Below, in pieces: positions 16,778-26,600 of a stretch of 64,000 nucleotides of DNA. Position numbers and translations under genes: made by a program. The stretch's first letter is position 1. Each line of letters opens with the position of its first letter. The notes under the pieces were generated by a model. The model ran no database searches, was not told the DNA's origin, and saw nothing but the letters and a program-made list of their open reading frames with translations. This DNA is from CBDDFS01 sp965227255 (GTDB lineage Bacteria; Bacteroidota; Bacteroidia; Flavobacteriales_E; Vicingaceae), in assembly GCA_965227255.1 (NCBI GenBank), contig CBDDFS010000003.1, positions 1 to 64,000 of the forward strand, given 5' to 3'.

Positions 16778-16809
16778 TTGGCTTTGAAGGCTTCTTGAAC
16801 TTACATTTG
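16778..16809 (+). promoter_or_regulatory. Promoter of the SCO1-like gene
   Basis: TTG at 16778-16780 and TACATTTG at 16802-16809 are separated by 21 bases, which fits the TTG / TAnnTTTG promoter of this phylum. The start codon follows 14 bases later. Confidence 0.65.
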
Positions 16810-16823
16810 CCAAAAAGTTTTCT

Positions 16824-17474
16824 ATGTATTCCAGAATAATCGGTGTTGCTGTCATTGCCATTACAGGTATAATCATTGCCTACTTTATGATCGTTGGAAA
16901 TCGGAGTTTAGAAGTTTACAGTCCCGATCAGATCAATGCAAAACTGGTAGACCCTTCCCTGCAAAGTAAAATGAGCGATCACAGGATCGGTTCTTTTAAT
17001 CTTGTGAATCAATATGGCGAGGACATCACAGAACAGGATTTTGAGAACAAGATCTATGTTGCAGATTTCTTTTTCACGACTTGTCCGGGTATTTGCCCAA
17101 CCATGACTGGTCAGATGGTCAGAGTGCAGGAAGCTAACAAAGACATGAATGACTTCAGGATCCTGAGTCATACGGTTCAACCCGAAGTTGACTCCCCCGA
17201 AGTACTTCTCGAGTATGCCGAGTTATACCAGGCTGATCCTAAGATCTGGCAATTTGCAACAGGCGATCGAATGGAGATATTCAATTTGGCGAGGAAATCT
17301 TATTTTGCTGCTGAACTTGAAGAAGGAAAGGAAGATGAAATGGTTCACACCGAGAATTTTGTTCTTGTGGACAAAGAGAAGAGAATCCGTGGAATTTACG
17401 ACGGAACCTCTGAAGACGAGGTCGATCAGCTCATCGATGACATCGAACTTCTCAGGGAATCCTATGAAGATTAG
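16824..17474 (+). CDS. SCO1/SenC family copper-binding thioredoxin-like protein
   Basis: This 216-residue membrane-anchored protein helps deliver copper to cytochrome oxidase (CuA site) or acts as a thiol reductant. An N-terminal membrane segment (residues 5-24) is followed by a thioredoxin fold with the copper motif TCPGICP (Cys87, Cys91) and the third ligand His at about 175 (VHTENFVLVD). LSHTVQPEVDSPEVL is also typical. The small lipoprotein gene starts inside its last codons (11-nt overlap), so the two are coupled. Confidence 0.93.
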   Translation: MYSRIIGVAVIAITGIIIAYFMIVGNRSLEVYSPDQINAKLVDPSLQSKMSDHRIGSFNLVNQYGEDITEQDFENKIYVADFFFTTCPGICPTMTGQMVRVQEANKDMNDFRILSHTVQPEVDSPEVLLEYAELYQADPKIWQFATGDRMEIFNLARKSYFAAELEEGKEDEMVHTENFVLVDKEKRIRGIYDGTSEDEVDQLIDDIELLRESYED

Positions 17475-17730
17475 ACTCTCCTGTCTTCTAGTCCTATTTA
17501 TCTTATCTGGCTGCAGTCAATTCAACAAAGGTGTAATTGAGAAAAGGGAACTCAGGAAGAAAAAGCCACCCAGTGTAAGAATTGCTGAGGATTACGATAA
17601 GAGTGCCAAAAAGTCGAACAAGACTTACAAATCACCAGAACAGGCCAGTCGAGCTCGAGAAAAGGAAGCCAAGAAAAAGAGTCGAAAAGTGAACAGGCAA
17701 CGCAAAAAGCAATTGCGTAAATCTAGGTGA
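17464..17730 (+). CDS. Small basic lipoprotein
   Basis: An 88-residue protein begins at the ATG at 17464, overlapping the SCO1-like gene by 11 nt. It starts MKIRLSCLLVLFILSGC, a clear lipoprotein signal, and its mature part is almost entirely Lys/Arg-rich with alternating Glu (RKKKPPSVRIAED, REKEAKKKSRKVNRQRKK). No domain is recognisable. Its 3' end overlaps the convergent btuD-like gene by 8 bases. A longer frame from 17188 would give an internal signal peptide and was rejected. Confidence 0.7.
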   Translation: MKIRLSCLLVLFILSGCSQFNKGVIEKRELRKKKPPSVRIAEDYDKSAKKSNKTYKSPEQASRAREKEAKKKSRKVNRQRKKQLRKSR

Positions 17731-18502
17731 TTGCCTTGAAATTCAGACTTTTACCATCATCCCCTAGTTCCAGATAAGGGCTTTCCAGTATGTCTTTATA
17801 GATCTGCTTATCTGAAAATTCTTTCCCTTCATATTGATTCACATCGCCATTATGGATCACCGTGAAATTATGGGCAAGTTGCAGAGCAAATTGGATGTCA
17901 TGACTACTGAAAACAATGGTCATGTTGCTTTTCTCATTGATCTTCTTCAGTAAATTGAAGATCTCGGCCCGGTTGACCAGATCGAGATGTGAAGCGATCT
18001 CATCGAGGAGTAAAAGTTCTGTATTCTGGGCCAGGGCCCTTGCTATCTGAACCTTTTGCATTTCCCCGTCACTTAAAGAGTCGAGTTCACGTTCCACAAA
18101 ATCCTGCAAATGACAATCCTTTATGCACTCTTCAACAATTTCTTTATCTGACTCTTCTTCCCTACCAAGCCAATTACTATAGGGATATCTTCCGTACGAA
18201 ATGAAATCCTTCACGGTAATGTTTGACACATGCGGTCTTTCCGTCAATACAATGGCCATTTTCTTCGCCCTCTCTGAAATTGACACATTCCTTATGCTGC
18301 TTCCATCCAACTCAATTTCACCATTTATAACAGGAATTAGTGATGCCATAGACTTGAGCATGGTGGTTTTACCGCTTCCGTTTCTACCAAAAAGACAATG
18401 AATCTTTCCTTTTTCGAACTGTAGGTTAAGATCAGCTAGCACTGTCTTTCCTGCATAGCCCAGTCCGGCTCCTTTAAGTTCTATGTAGAATTCCGTTGTC
18501 AT
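17723..18502 (-). CDS. btuD: B12/iron-type ABC transporter ATP-binding protein (BtuD-like)
   Basis: The 259-residue ATPase powers an importer of the FecCD/BtuCD class. It has Walker A GRNGSGKT (residues 39-46), signature LSDGEMQKVQIARAL, Walker B LLLLDEIASHLD and the switch His (FSSHDIQFAL). The signature carries Asp where Gly is usual (LSGGE). It overlaps the permease by 4 nt and ends the giant-gene/btuF/btuC/btuD operon. The sequence alone does not separate B12 from siderophore ATPases; B12 is inferred from the riboswitch and BtuB/BtuG upstream. Confidence 0.9.
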   Translation of the reverse strand: MTTEFYIELKGAGLGYAGKTVLADLNLQFEKGKIHCLFGRNGSGKTTMLKSMASLIPVINGEIELDGSSIRNVSISERAKKMAIVLTERPHVSNITVKDFISYGRYPYSNWLGREEESDKEIVEECIKDCHLQDFVERELDSLSDGEMQKVQIARALAQNTELLLLDEIASHLDLVNRAEIFNLLKKINEKSNMTIVFSSHDIQFALQLAHNFTVIHNGDVNQYEGKEFSDKQIYKDILESPYLELGDDGKSLNFKAIT

Positions 18503-19524
18503 ACCTTTTGTACCATTTTTCGCTTGAGCAACATCCAGAATATGAAAGGTATTCCTATCAACGAAGTTATAGAGTTAACGGGCAGAATATTATCGCTTCC
18601 TGGAAGGTGAGACAAAAGATCCGACAACAACATGATATTTATTCCTATGAGTGCTGAAGAAATGATGAGAGTTTTATGATCATACGTTTTAAAGATCATT
18701 CTACTGAAGTGAGGGACGACAACTCCAATAAAACCAATTGGACCGCAATAAGCCGTAACCATGGCCGTCATGGCTCCAGCAACACCCATTATCATCAGTT
18801 GTGCCTTTCGTACGTTTAATCCCATTGAGAGTGCATATTCTTCTCCCAGCAGAAGAAGATTCAAGGACTTGATCAAAGGAATGCTCAGAAGCAAGAAAGG
18901 AATACCAAGTGTCACCATGAATTTTGCTTCCGATAATTCCACTCCGTCAAAACTTCCGAGCGTCCAGATCAAAAATGCCTTCAATTGACTTTCTGGACTC
19001 AGATATTGGAGAATACCCACCACAGCCATACTGATGGCGCCAATGAGCACACCAAAGATCAAAACGGTCAGCACATCTTTGACCCTCAAAGAAATCAGAA
19101 AGAGAAGAAACAAGACAAGAAATGCTCCGATGAAGGAAGCCAGCATCACCATGATGTCCAGTCCAAGTTTCATACCAATAAAAATTCCCGTTCCATGAAG
19201 GGCCATTAATACAATGGCTACACCTAGACCTGAACCTGCAGATACACCCAGAATATGTGGACCGGCCAGGGGATTTCGGAATAGTGTCTGCATGAACAAA
19301 CCGCTTTGCGAAAGAAGTGCACCCGCCACAACAGCAGCAATTGCTCTGGGTAACCTGGACTCAATTATTATTATTCTCCAACTCTTAGGAATATCGGCTG
19401 AGGTATTATCTATTATGATCTGCGTAACGTTTGTAAGGCCAATATCTACGGATCCAAAGGTCAGCTCCAGGGCAAACAATATGACTGAAAGGACAAGCAG
19501 TCCTATATATACCATCACTCTCAT
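18499..19524 (-). CDS. btuC: FecCD-family ABC transporter permease (BtuC-like)
   Basis: The 341-residue inner-membrane permease has about ten hydrophobic segments and the family marks ESRLPRAIAAVVAGALL, FRNPLAGPHILGVSAGSGL and GPIGFIGVVVPHFSR. It forms the channel through which the binding protein's ligand enters the cytoplasm. It begins 1 base after the stop of the binding-protein gene and overlaps the ATPase gene by 4 nt. Assignment to B12 is from context. Confidence 0.92.
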   Translation of the reverse strand: MRVMVYIGLLVLSVILFALELTFGSVDIGLTNVTQIIIDNTSADIPKSWRIIIIESRLPRAIAAVVAGALLSQSGLFMQTLFRNPLAGPHILGVSAGSGLGVAIVLMALHGTGIFIGMKLGLDIMVMLASFIGAFLVLFLLFLISLRVKDVLTVLIFGVLIGAISMAVVGILQYLSPESQLKAFLIWTLGSFDGVELSEAKFMVTLGIPFLLLSIPLIKSLNLLLLGEEYALSMGLNVRKAQLMIMGVAGAMTAMVTAYCGPIGFIGVVVPHFSRMIFKTYDHKTLIISSALIGINIMLLSDLLSHLPGSDNILPVNSITSLIGIPFIFWMLLKRKMVQKV

Positions 19525-19525
19525 A

Positions 19526-20659
19526 TTAATTGAGATGTCTGTAGTAATAAAACTGATGGTCAGGGAAATCCTCAGGATGGAAAATAGCCATGAGATCCTT
19601 TAAAACCAAATGAGGTTTTAAAATAGCAGATTCCCAATAGTCGTTGCCCATATTCTCATTTAACCGAAGATTGTTGTTGTAGACTTTTGATTTCCCGAAA
19701 CTCGTGAAAGTTCCATATCGTTCGTCTTGATCTAGTATCTCTTGCTTTCTGACGACGTTGCTCGGATGCAGCCAGTAATCCGCTTCAAGGGCTTTTGCAA
19801 AGACCACTTCCCTGTCAACTTTTATTCCCGAAGAATTTGTGTCTTCCTTCCAGATATAGTCGGCACCGGCATCTTCAAAGAACTTTGCCTGAAATGATTT
19901 TCCGCCTGGTTGATACCATTGTCCTTTCCAGGGCAGTCCGGTAAATACAGTTGGATTACCCTCAAATTCCATTTTAGTTAATTCCAAATACTGCTCCTCG
20001 ATCTCAGAGAATACGGCATCAGCGATCTCTGGTTTTCTATATAAAGCTCCAAAGAATTTGATCCATTCTGATTTTCCCAGTGGACTCAACTCTCTGTATT
20101 CGCTGACAAGCAGAACTTTCAAACCCAGAGACTCCATTTTGGACTGAACACTTGAAGTAGATGCACCAAAATCGTACATGATGACCACATCGGGTTCAAG
20201 CGCCACAATACCCTCGTAATTCAGGTTATGATCACCACCAACATCCAGAATACTTAGTTCTTTTACCATCTTCTGAACTTCTTCTGAATATACCAGATTG
20301 ACATTAGAAATTCCACTAATTGAATTCAACTCATCCAGCGCTTCCAGATAAGGCAGATAGGTCGTGGAAATGATGACTACATTTTCAGGCTTGTCATTCA
20401 GGTAAAGAACACCGGGTTTTCTTGCGTTTGATTTATCGCCAATTCTTACGATCTGCATAGGGTCATTTTGCTGATCGGGAAGGAATGTTCTCAATTCATA
20501 TCCTTCTCCATCTTCCAATTTGGCAATAGAGAAACAATGAGCGTATTCCGGCTTTAACTCCTTGAGTACAGAAGGCTGAGTCGTTTTTTGCTCAACATTA
20601 GAACAATTGGCAAAAGATAAAGAGATGAAAAGTGCCGCTAAAGATCTTCTGAGGATCAT
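19526..20659 (-). CDS. btuF: Periplasmic cobalamin/siderophore-binding lipoprotein (BtuF-like)
   Basis: This substrate-binding protein is 377 residues from the ATG at 20659, where MILRRSLAALFISLSFANC gives a lipoprotein signal. It shows the BtuF/FepB pattern: VVIISTTYLPYLEALDELN, GGDHNLNYEGIVALEPDVVI and a C-terminal half around GLPWKGQWYQPGGKSF. No acidic surface-export stretch follows the cysteine (SNVEQK), consistent with a periplasmic location. Its start overlaps the giant gene's stop by 4 nt, so translation is coupled to the giant protein. A longer in-frame start at 20728 would run inside the giant gene and was rejected. Confidence 0.9.
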   Translation of the reverse strand: MILRRSLAALFISLSFANCSNVEQKTTQPSVLKELKPEYAHCFSIAKLEDGEGYELRTFLPDQQNDPMQIVRIGDKSNARKPGVLYLNDKPENVVIISTTYLPYLEALDELNSISGISNVNLVYSEEVQKMVKELSILDVGGDHNLNYEGIVALEPDVVIMYDFGASTSSVQSKMESLGLKVLLVSEYRELSPLGKSEWIKFFGALYRKPEIADAVFSEIEEQYLELTKMEFEGNPTVFTGLPWKGQWYQPGGKSFQAKFFEDAGADYIWKEDTNSSGIKVDREVVFAKALEADYWLHPSNVVRKQEILDQDERYGTFTSFGKSKVYNNNLRLNENMGNDYWESAILKPHLVLKDLMAIFHPEDFPDHQFYYYRHLN

Positions 20660-23600
20660 TCTGTTTCTGTGTTCCAGACAGTCTCTGTGATGTCTCTTCC
20701 GTTCTTCTGATAGAAGATACCACCCCATTTGTAATAGATCTTTTTGTACTCATCGATATTTTCGCCGGTCACGACAATTCTTTTAACAACAAAGGCTTCG
20801 TCCTCCTGATAGGTTTCTTCCGTAACTCCCTGACTGTATTCTCTGGCCAGTTCCGGATATCTCGGTTTCTTTTCACCGGTATAGAAATCCCTATCAAACT
20901 GCATTCTTCTTTCATCTGCATCCGCTACTCTCTGAGCTTCCTGATCGATTATCGCTTCACCTTCTCTTCTTATTTCTTCATTATGCTTATCATATCGATT
21001 ATGACGCTCTTCTGTCAATTCACCAACTTCCTTGGTATAATCCTCTATGTCATTATAAGCTTTCGTTCTGCTCTCTTCAGCCTCCTGGTTTTTATCTCCT
21101 CTGTATTCTGAAAGCTCTTCTACCTGCTCGTTATACTTCTTTGTATTTTCCATATAACTCTCAGCATTGTCAGAATTGAATTCGTGGATATCATTTTCAA
21201 GCTGAACAATATCATCGTATGCATCCATGCGAGCTTCTTCGTTATCACCTTTCCAAGTTTGTACTGTGGCAACAACCATTTCATTTTCTCGCTGAATTCT
21301 CTCAACATCCTGCATGTAATGTTCTTTGCTGTTTTCCCGATCATCTCTCAGGTCTCCTTCAAGTTCGACCAGACTTTCACTTGCCACAATTACACCAGCA
21401 TAAGCATCTTCATTTCTTTCTCTTTGTGTTTCTATCTGTTCTATCTTTTCCGTGGTGCTCTTTTCTGTGTTGATCTTGTATAACTCATTGCCCTCTTCTT
21501 TCATTTTCCTCTGACCCTCCTGATTTTCTTCTATATCGGCATATACAACCTGTCGACTATCATCGGCATCCTTATTGAGATCACCCTGGTATTTCTGTTG
21601 ATCCTGTCTGAATTCTTCCACAAGGGCTGCTTCTTCCAGATTCCTGTCCTTGCCAGCTTTATTTGAGGCTGCAATATCACTCTCAAGGTCCTTTATATCG
21701 TTTGCAGCTTCATCCCTGCGATCATCCGCATTTTGAATACGATCGTCCGAAGTTTCTTTTACATCCGATTTGTATTGATCCATCCTCTCAACCTTGGCTT
21801 TATCTCTTTCCGCTTGCCACGCCAGCATCATTGCTGCAATCTCCTCGTCAGACATTCCTGAAGCTTCCTTCTTAGGAGTTGTTGCCACGACTACATCCTG
21901 ATCTTTCGACAGAATATCTTCAATCTCGTCGATCTTTTTCTTCGGATATGGTGCGCCCGGCTTCACACCCAATGCCTGCTGATATTTAAGCTTGGCATTG
22001 TCATAATTCTTGGCTGAAAATTCTTTATCTCCTGCTGCAACCAATGAATTGAATTGAGCTTTTTTCTGGTCTGCAGCTCTTTGTGCTGCCAGTGCAGCTG
22101 CTGCCTTAGCTCCTTCCATTTCATCAATCTCCGCTATTCTGTTTTTTGGATGAGGAGCAGTCTTGATTGCCAGTGCTTCTTGATACTTTCTTTTGGCAGC
22201 CTTGTAATCTTCATTGTCAAAACTGGCATCCGCTTCCGCGATCAATGCTTCATACTGAGCGTCTTTTTTCGCATCATCGGCCATCGCATTCAACTTCTTG
22301 TCGATGATGGCAATTCTTTCCTTAGGATATGATTCCTGCGGTTTATAATCAAGGGCTTCCTGATATTTCGACTTGGACGCTTGCCACTCTTTGTTCTTAT
22401 ACAATTGATCTGCATCACCTATGGCCTGATTATAGGACTCATCGTTTTGATTTTCCAATGCAATGGCCTGCTCTTTGGCGATGGCTTCATCGATTCTTTT
22501 TATCTGATCCTTAGGATATACTTCATTCGGTTTCACGGAAAGAGCCGAATTATAGTTTGTTTTCGCAGAAGTCCAGTCTTCAGACTTAAAGGCTCTGTCG
22601 GCCGTTGATATAAAGGCAGCATATTTTTCCTCTGTCTCCTTCTCATTCGCAGCAGCCAATTCTCCCTGAGCCAATTTTATCTGTTCTTTAGGATAACTTT
22701 CTTCTGGTTTTACATTGGAAGCTTGCTGATAATTTGAAATGGCATTGTCCCATTCCTTCTTTGCAAATGCCTTATCAGCAGCACCGATAAATGACTGATA
22801 CTGTTCTTCCTTTTTCTTTGCTGCGGCTTCGGCAGCCTCTTTAGCCGCGAGAGCTGAAGCTGCTGCAATGGCCTCATCAATGGCTCTTAATTGTTCATCA
22901 GGGTAAGTCTCTTCAGGTTTAACTGATTTTGCCTCGTTATAGCTGCTCTTCGCCGTCTCCCAATCTTTTGCTTTGAATGCCTTATCACCTGTACTGATGG
23001 CAGCATCATACTTAGCCTGTTTTTCTTTGGCTGCTGCTTCCGCAGCTTCTTTGGCGGCCAGTGCACCGGCGGCTGCAATGGCTTCATCGATGGCTTTCAA
23101 TTGCTCATCCGGATAAGTCTCCTCTGGTTTAACCGACTTAGCTTCATTGTAACTGGACTTTGCCGTTTCCCAGTCTTCTGCTTTAAAGGCTTTGTCGGCA
23201 GCGGCAATAGCCGCATCATACTTAGCCTGCTTTTCTTTGGCTGCAGCATCAGCTGCTTCCTTGGCTGCCAAGGCACCGGCGGCCGCAATGGCTTCATCGA
23301 TGGCTTTTAATTGTTCGTCGGGGTACGTTTCTTCAGGTTTAACCGACTTGGCCTCATTGTAACTGGCCTTTGCCGTTTCCCAGTCTTCTGCTTTAAAGGC
23401 TTTGTCAGCGGTGGCAATGGCCGCATCATACTTGGCTTGCTTTTCCTTGGCTGCTGCTTCCGCAGCTTCTTTGGCGGCCAGTGCACCGGCGGCTGCAATG
23501 GCTTCATCGATGGCTTTCAATTGCTCATCCGGATAAGTCTCCTCTGGTTTAACCGACTTAGCCTCATTGTAACTGGACTTTGCCGTTTCCCAGTCTTCAG

Positions 23601-26600
23601 ATTTGAAAGCCTGATCACCTGCAGCTATAGCGGTCGCATATTTTTCATCTTTGGCAGCTTGTGAAGCCAATGCCGCTTCTTCTGCAATGGCCGTCTCTAT
23701 TGCCAACAATTGATCACCCGGATAAGATTCTTCCGGTTTTACAGCCTGGGCTTCCTTATAATTCAACTTAGCTGTTTCCCAATCTTTGGATTTGAAAGCT
23801 TTGTCGGCTACGCTAATATGCTCTGCATAAGCCTCATCCTTCTCTTGTTGAGCCATCAAACTAGCCATGGCCTTGTCGATCTCAGCGATCTTAGTTTTTG
23901 GATACTCCTCCGTAGGTTTTACATCCAGGGCTTCCTGATATTTCTTTTTGGAATCTTCGTACTTCTGTTCGGCGAATAAAGCATCTCCTTCACCAACAAG
24001 CTTATTGTAATCCTCATCCTGCTTCTGTGCCAGAGCAATGGCTGCTAAAGAAGCAGCTTTTAATTCCTCAACTTTCTTCAACTGTTCCTTTGGATATTCC
24101 TCATCGGGTTTGATGTCTGAGGCCTTCTGATATTGCGTCATTGCGATGTCATACTCTTCACCATCTCTCGCCTGATCGGCCAATGCAATGGCTTCGGCAT
24201 ATGCTTTGTCATTCTTTTCATTCTCAGCCATCAAGGCCCCAATCGCGTCAATCTTTTCTTTTGGATACTCTTCATCTGGCTTGATGTCAGAAGCCTTTTT
24301 AAATTCTCCAAGAGCCGTTCCCAGATCCCCGCCTTTTTCAGCAGCTTCGGCCGCGGCAATTGCAGCAGCATAGTTTTCATCCTGCTTTTTGAGATCTTCC
24401 AATTTGCCTTCGATCAAAGTGATCTGCTCAACCGGATAACTTTCTCCTTCTTTAATTCCTGCAGCCTCCTGATAAAGCGGAAGCGCCTTTTCGAGCTCAT
24501 TTGCATTGAAAGCTTCATCTGCTTTGGCAATGGCTTCATCGTAGGCCTTTTGCGTTTCGGCCAGATCAGCAGTTATCTTTTCAATCTCAGCAATTTTCTC
24601 CTGAGGATATTTTTCATCCGGCTTCAATCCTGAAGCAGATTTGTAAGCAGCCATTGCCGCATCATATTCCTTGTTACCCAGCGCGCCATCGGCCTCAGCT
24701 ATGAAATTCTGATATTCCTCCTCTTTCTTTTGAGCATCGGCCAATGCTGTGGTGATAGCAGCAATTCTCTCTTTCGGATATTCCTCTGAAGGTTTCATGT
24801 CCAGAGCTTTCTGATAATTCTCCTTGGCTCCTTCCAACTCTCCGGCATCATATTGCTTGTCAGCTTCTGCAATTGCGGCATCGTATTCCTTATTCAGATT
24901 AGCCAGAGCAACCAGTTTCTCATCAATAATATCCAATTGTTTTTTAGGATATTCTTCATCTGGCTTCAAAGCCAGAGCAGCCGTATAACTTGTTTTCGCC
25001 GCTTCGAAATCTTCCGATTGCATTTTCGCATCTCCTTCTGCAATAGCATTTTTATAATCTTCTTCCAACTTGGCCGCATCAGCAAGGAATTCATCGCACT
25101 TCGCAATCTGCTCTTTTGGATAGGACTCATCCGGCTTCAATTTAGAAGCTGCTTCATATTCAAACTTGGCGGAGTTGTAATCCTTGGCATTGAAAGCACC
25201 ATCGGCGTTGGCAATGGCCGCCTTATAATCTTCTTCGATCTGATGCTCCTTTTCAAGGATCTTGGTGATCTCATCTATCCGTGCAGCTGGATGAGATTCA
25301 TTGGGTTTAATATCCAGGGCTTTTTGATATTCAGCCTTTGCCGCCACATAATCCTTCGAGTCAAAACGCGCATCGGCATCTTTGATCAATTCATCATATT
25401 CCTTCGCAAGCCGATCCATCTCCGCCACCTTATCATTGATCAGAGCGATCTGTTCCTGAGGATATTTTTGATCGGGTTTTAATCCGAGCGCATCTTCATA
25501 CGACTTCTTGGCTGCATCATACTCTTCTCTCGCAAGAGCGGCATCTCCCTGTTTAATGGCTTCGTCGTAACCTTTGTTCAATAATGCAATTTCAGCGAGC
25601 AATGTTTCAATTTCGGTCAATTGCTGCTTGGGATATTTTTCATCGGGTTTAATCTCCGAGGCCTGTGTAAATGCAGCCTTGGCCGCTTCATAATCTTTGT
25701 TCTCCAGGGATGATTCACCTCTCTCAATGGCCTTGATGTAATCAGATTCCTTTTTCGCATCTGCGAGCAAAAGATCTTCTACGTGAGCCAACTGACCTTT
25801 GGCATACTCATCGCTCGGTTTGGCTTCATTAGCCTTCGTATATTCAGCTTTGGCAGTGAGATAGTCATTTACAGCCAGGGCCGCATCCGCCTTGCCGATT
25901 GCTGTGATATAAGCCTGTTCTGCTTTGGCCTCATTTGCCAGATTATCCCTGATCTTTTTCAATTCCCCTTTGGCATAAAGGTCACCCGGTTTGGCATCAA
26001 GGGCCAATTCAAAATTGGCTTCAGCTTCCTTCAGGTCGTCATCACTCAACGCCATTTCGGCCATTTCTATGGCTTCGTTATAAGCATCTTCTTTTTCCTT
26101 CTCTTCACGTGCTTTGGCATATTTCTTTTGTGCATCGTCCAGTTTGGACTGCGCCGCTTCATCTCCCTTCTTCACGGCTAAGGCAGCAGCAAAATAGGTT
26201 TTGGCCAAACTATATTCTCCTTTCGACATAGCCTTGTCGCCATCAGACATGGCATCCTCGTACTCTTCTTCCATGGCTTCAAGATCGGATCTTAACTTAT
26301 CCATCTGAGCCTGAACTGACTTTGTATAGGCTTTATCATAAGTGAAGTCCTGGGCATCTCCCTCAAACTTAATTTCAGCCAGAGGTTTAGATAGAATGGA
26401 CACATCCAGACCTTCACGTTCCCGGAATAGACTCATGTCGAATCGGAATAGAAAATCCCCACCTTCTGTCATTTCAGGAGGAACATTACTCGTGTTGAAT
26501 GCAATTCTTTTGGAAACATGACCATCATAGGAAAATATGAGCATGTACTTTGCATTTGGAGGTAAGGAAATTTCGAAATCACCCTTCGGACCTGTAGTAA

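Noticed and set aside
17188..17463. Upstream extension of the small basic lipoprotein
   Set aside because: It runs inside the SCO1-like gene in another frame; the lipoprotein signal begins at 17464.
19214..19603. Plus-strand 129-residue frame opposite btuC/btuF
   Set aside because: It lies against two well-supported genes and shows no recognisable protein features.
22054..23979. Repeated blocks that could suggest a CRISPR array
   Set aside because: The repeats are direct 170-210-bp coding units in frame with the giant protein, with no short repeat and unique spacer pattern.
24133..25482. Long plus-strand reading frames (up to 209 residues) opposite the giant gene
   Set aside because: They are shadows of the repetitive coding strand, with repeating hydrophobic nonsense and no start context or family match.
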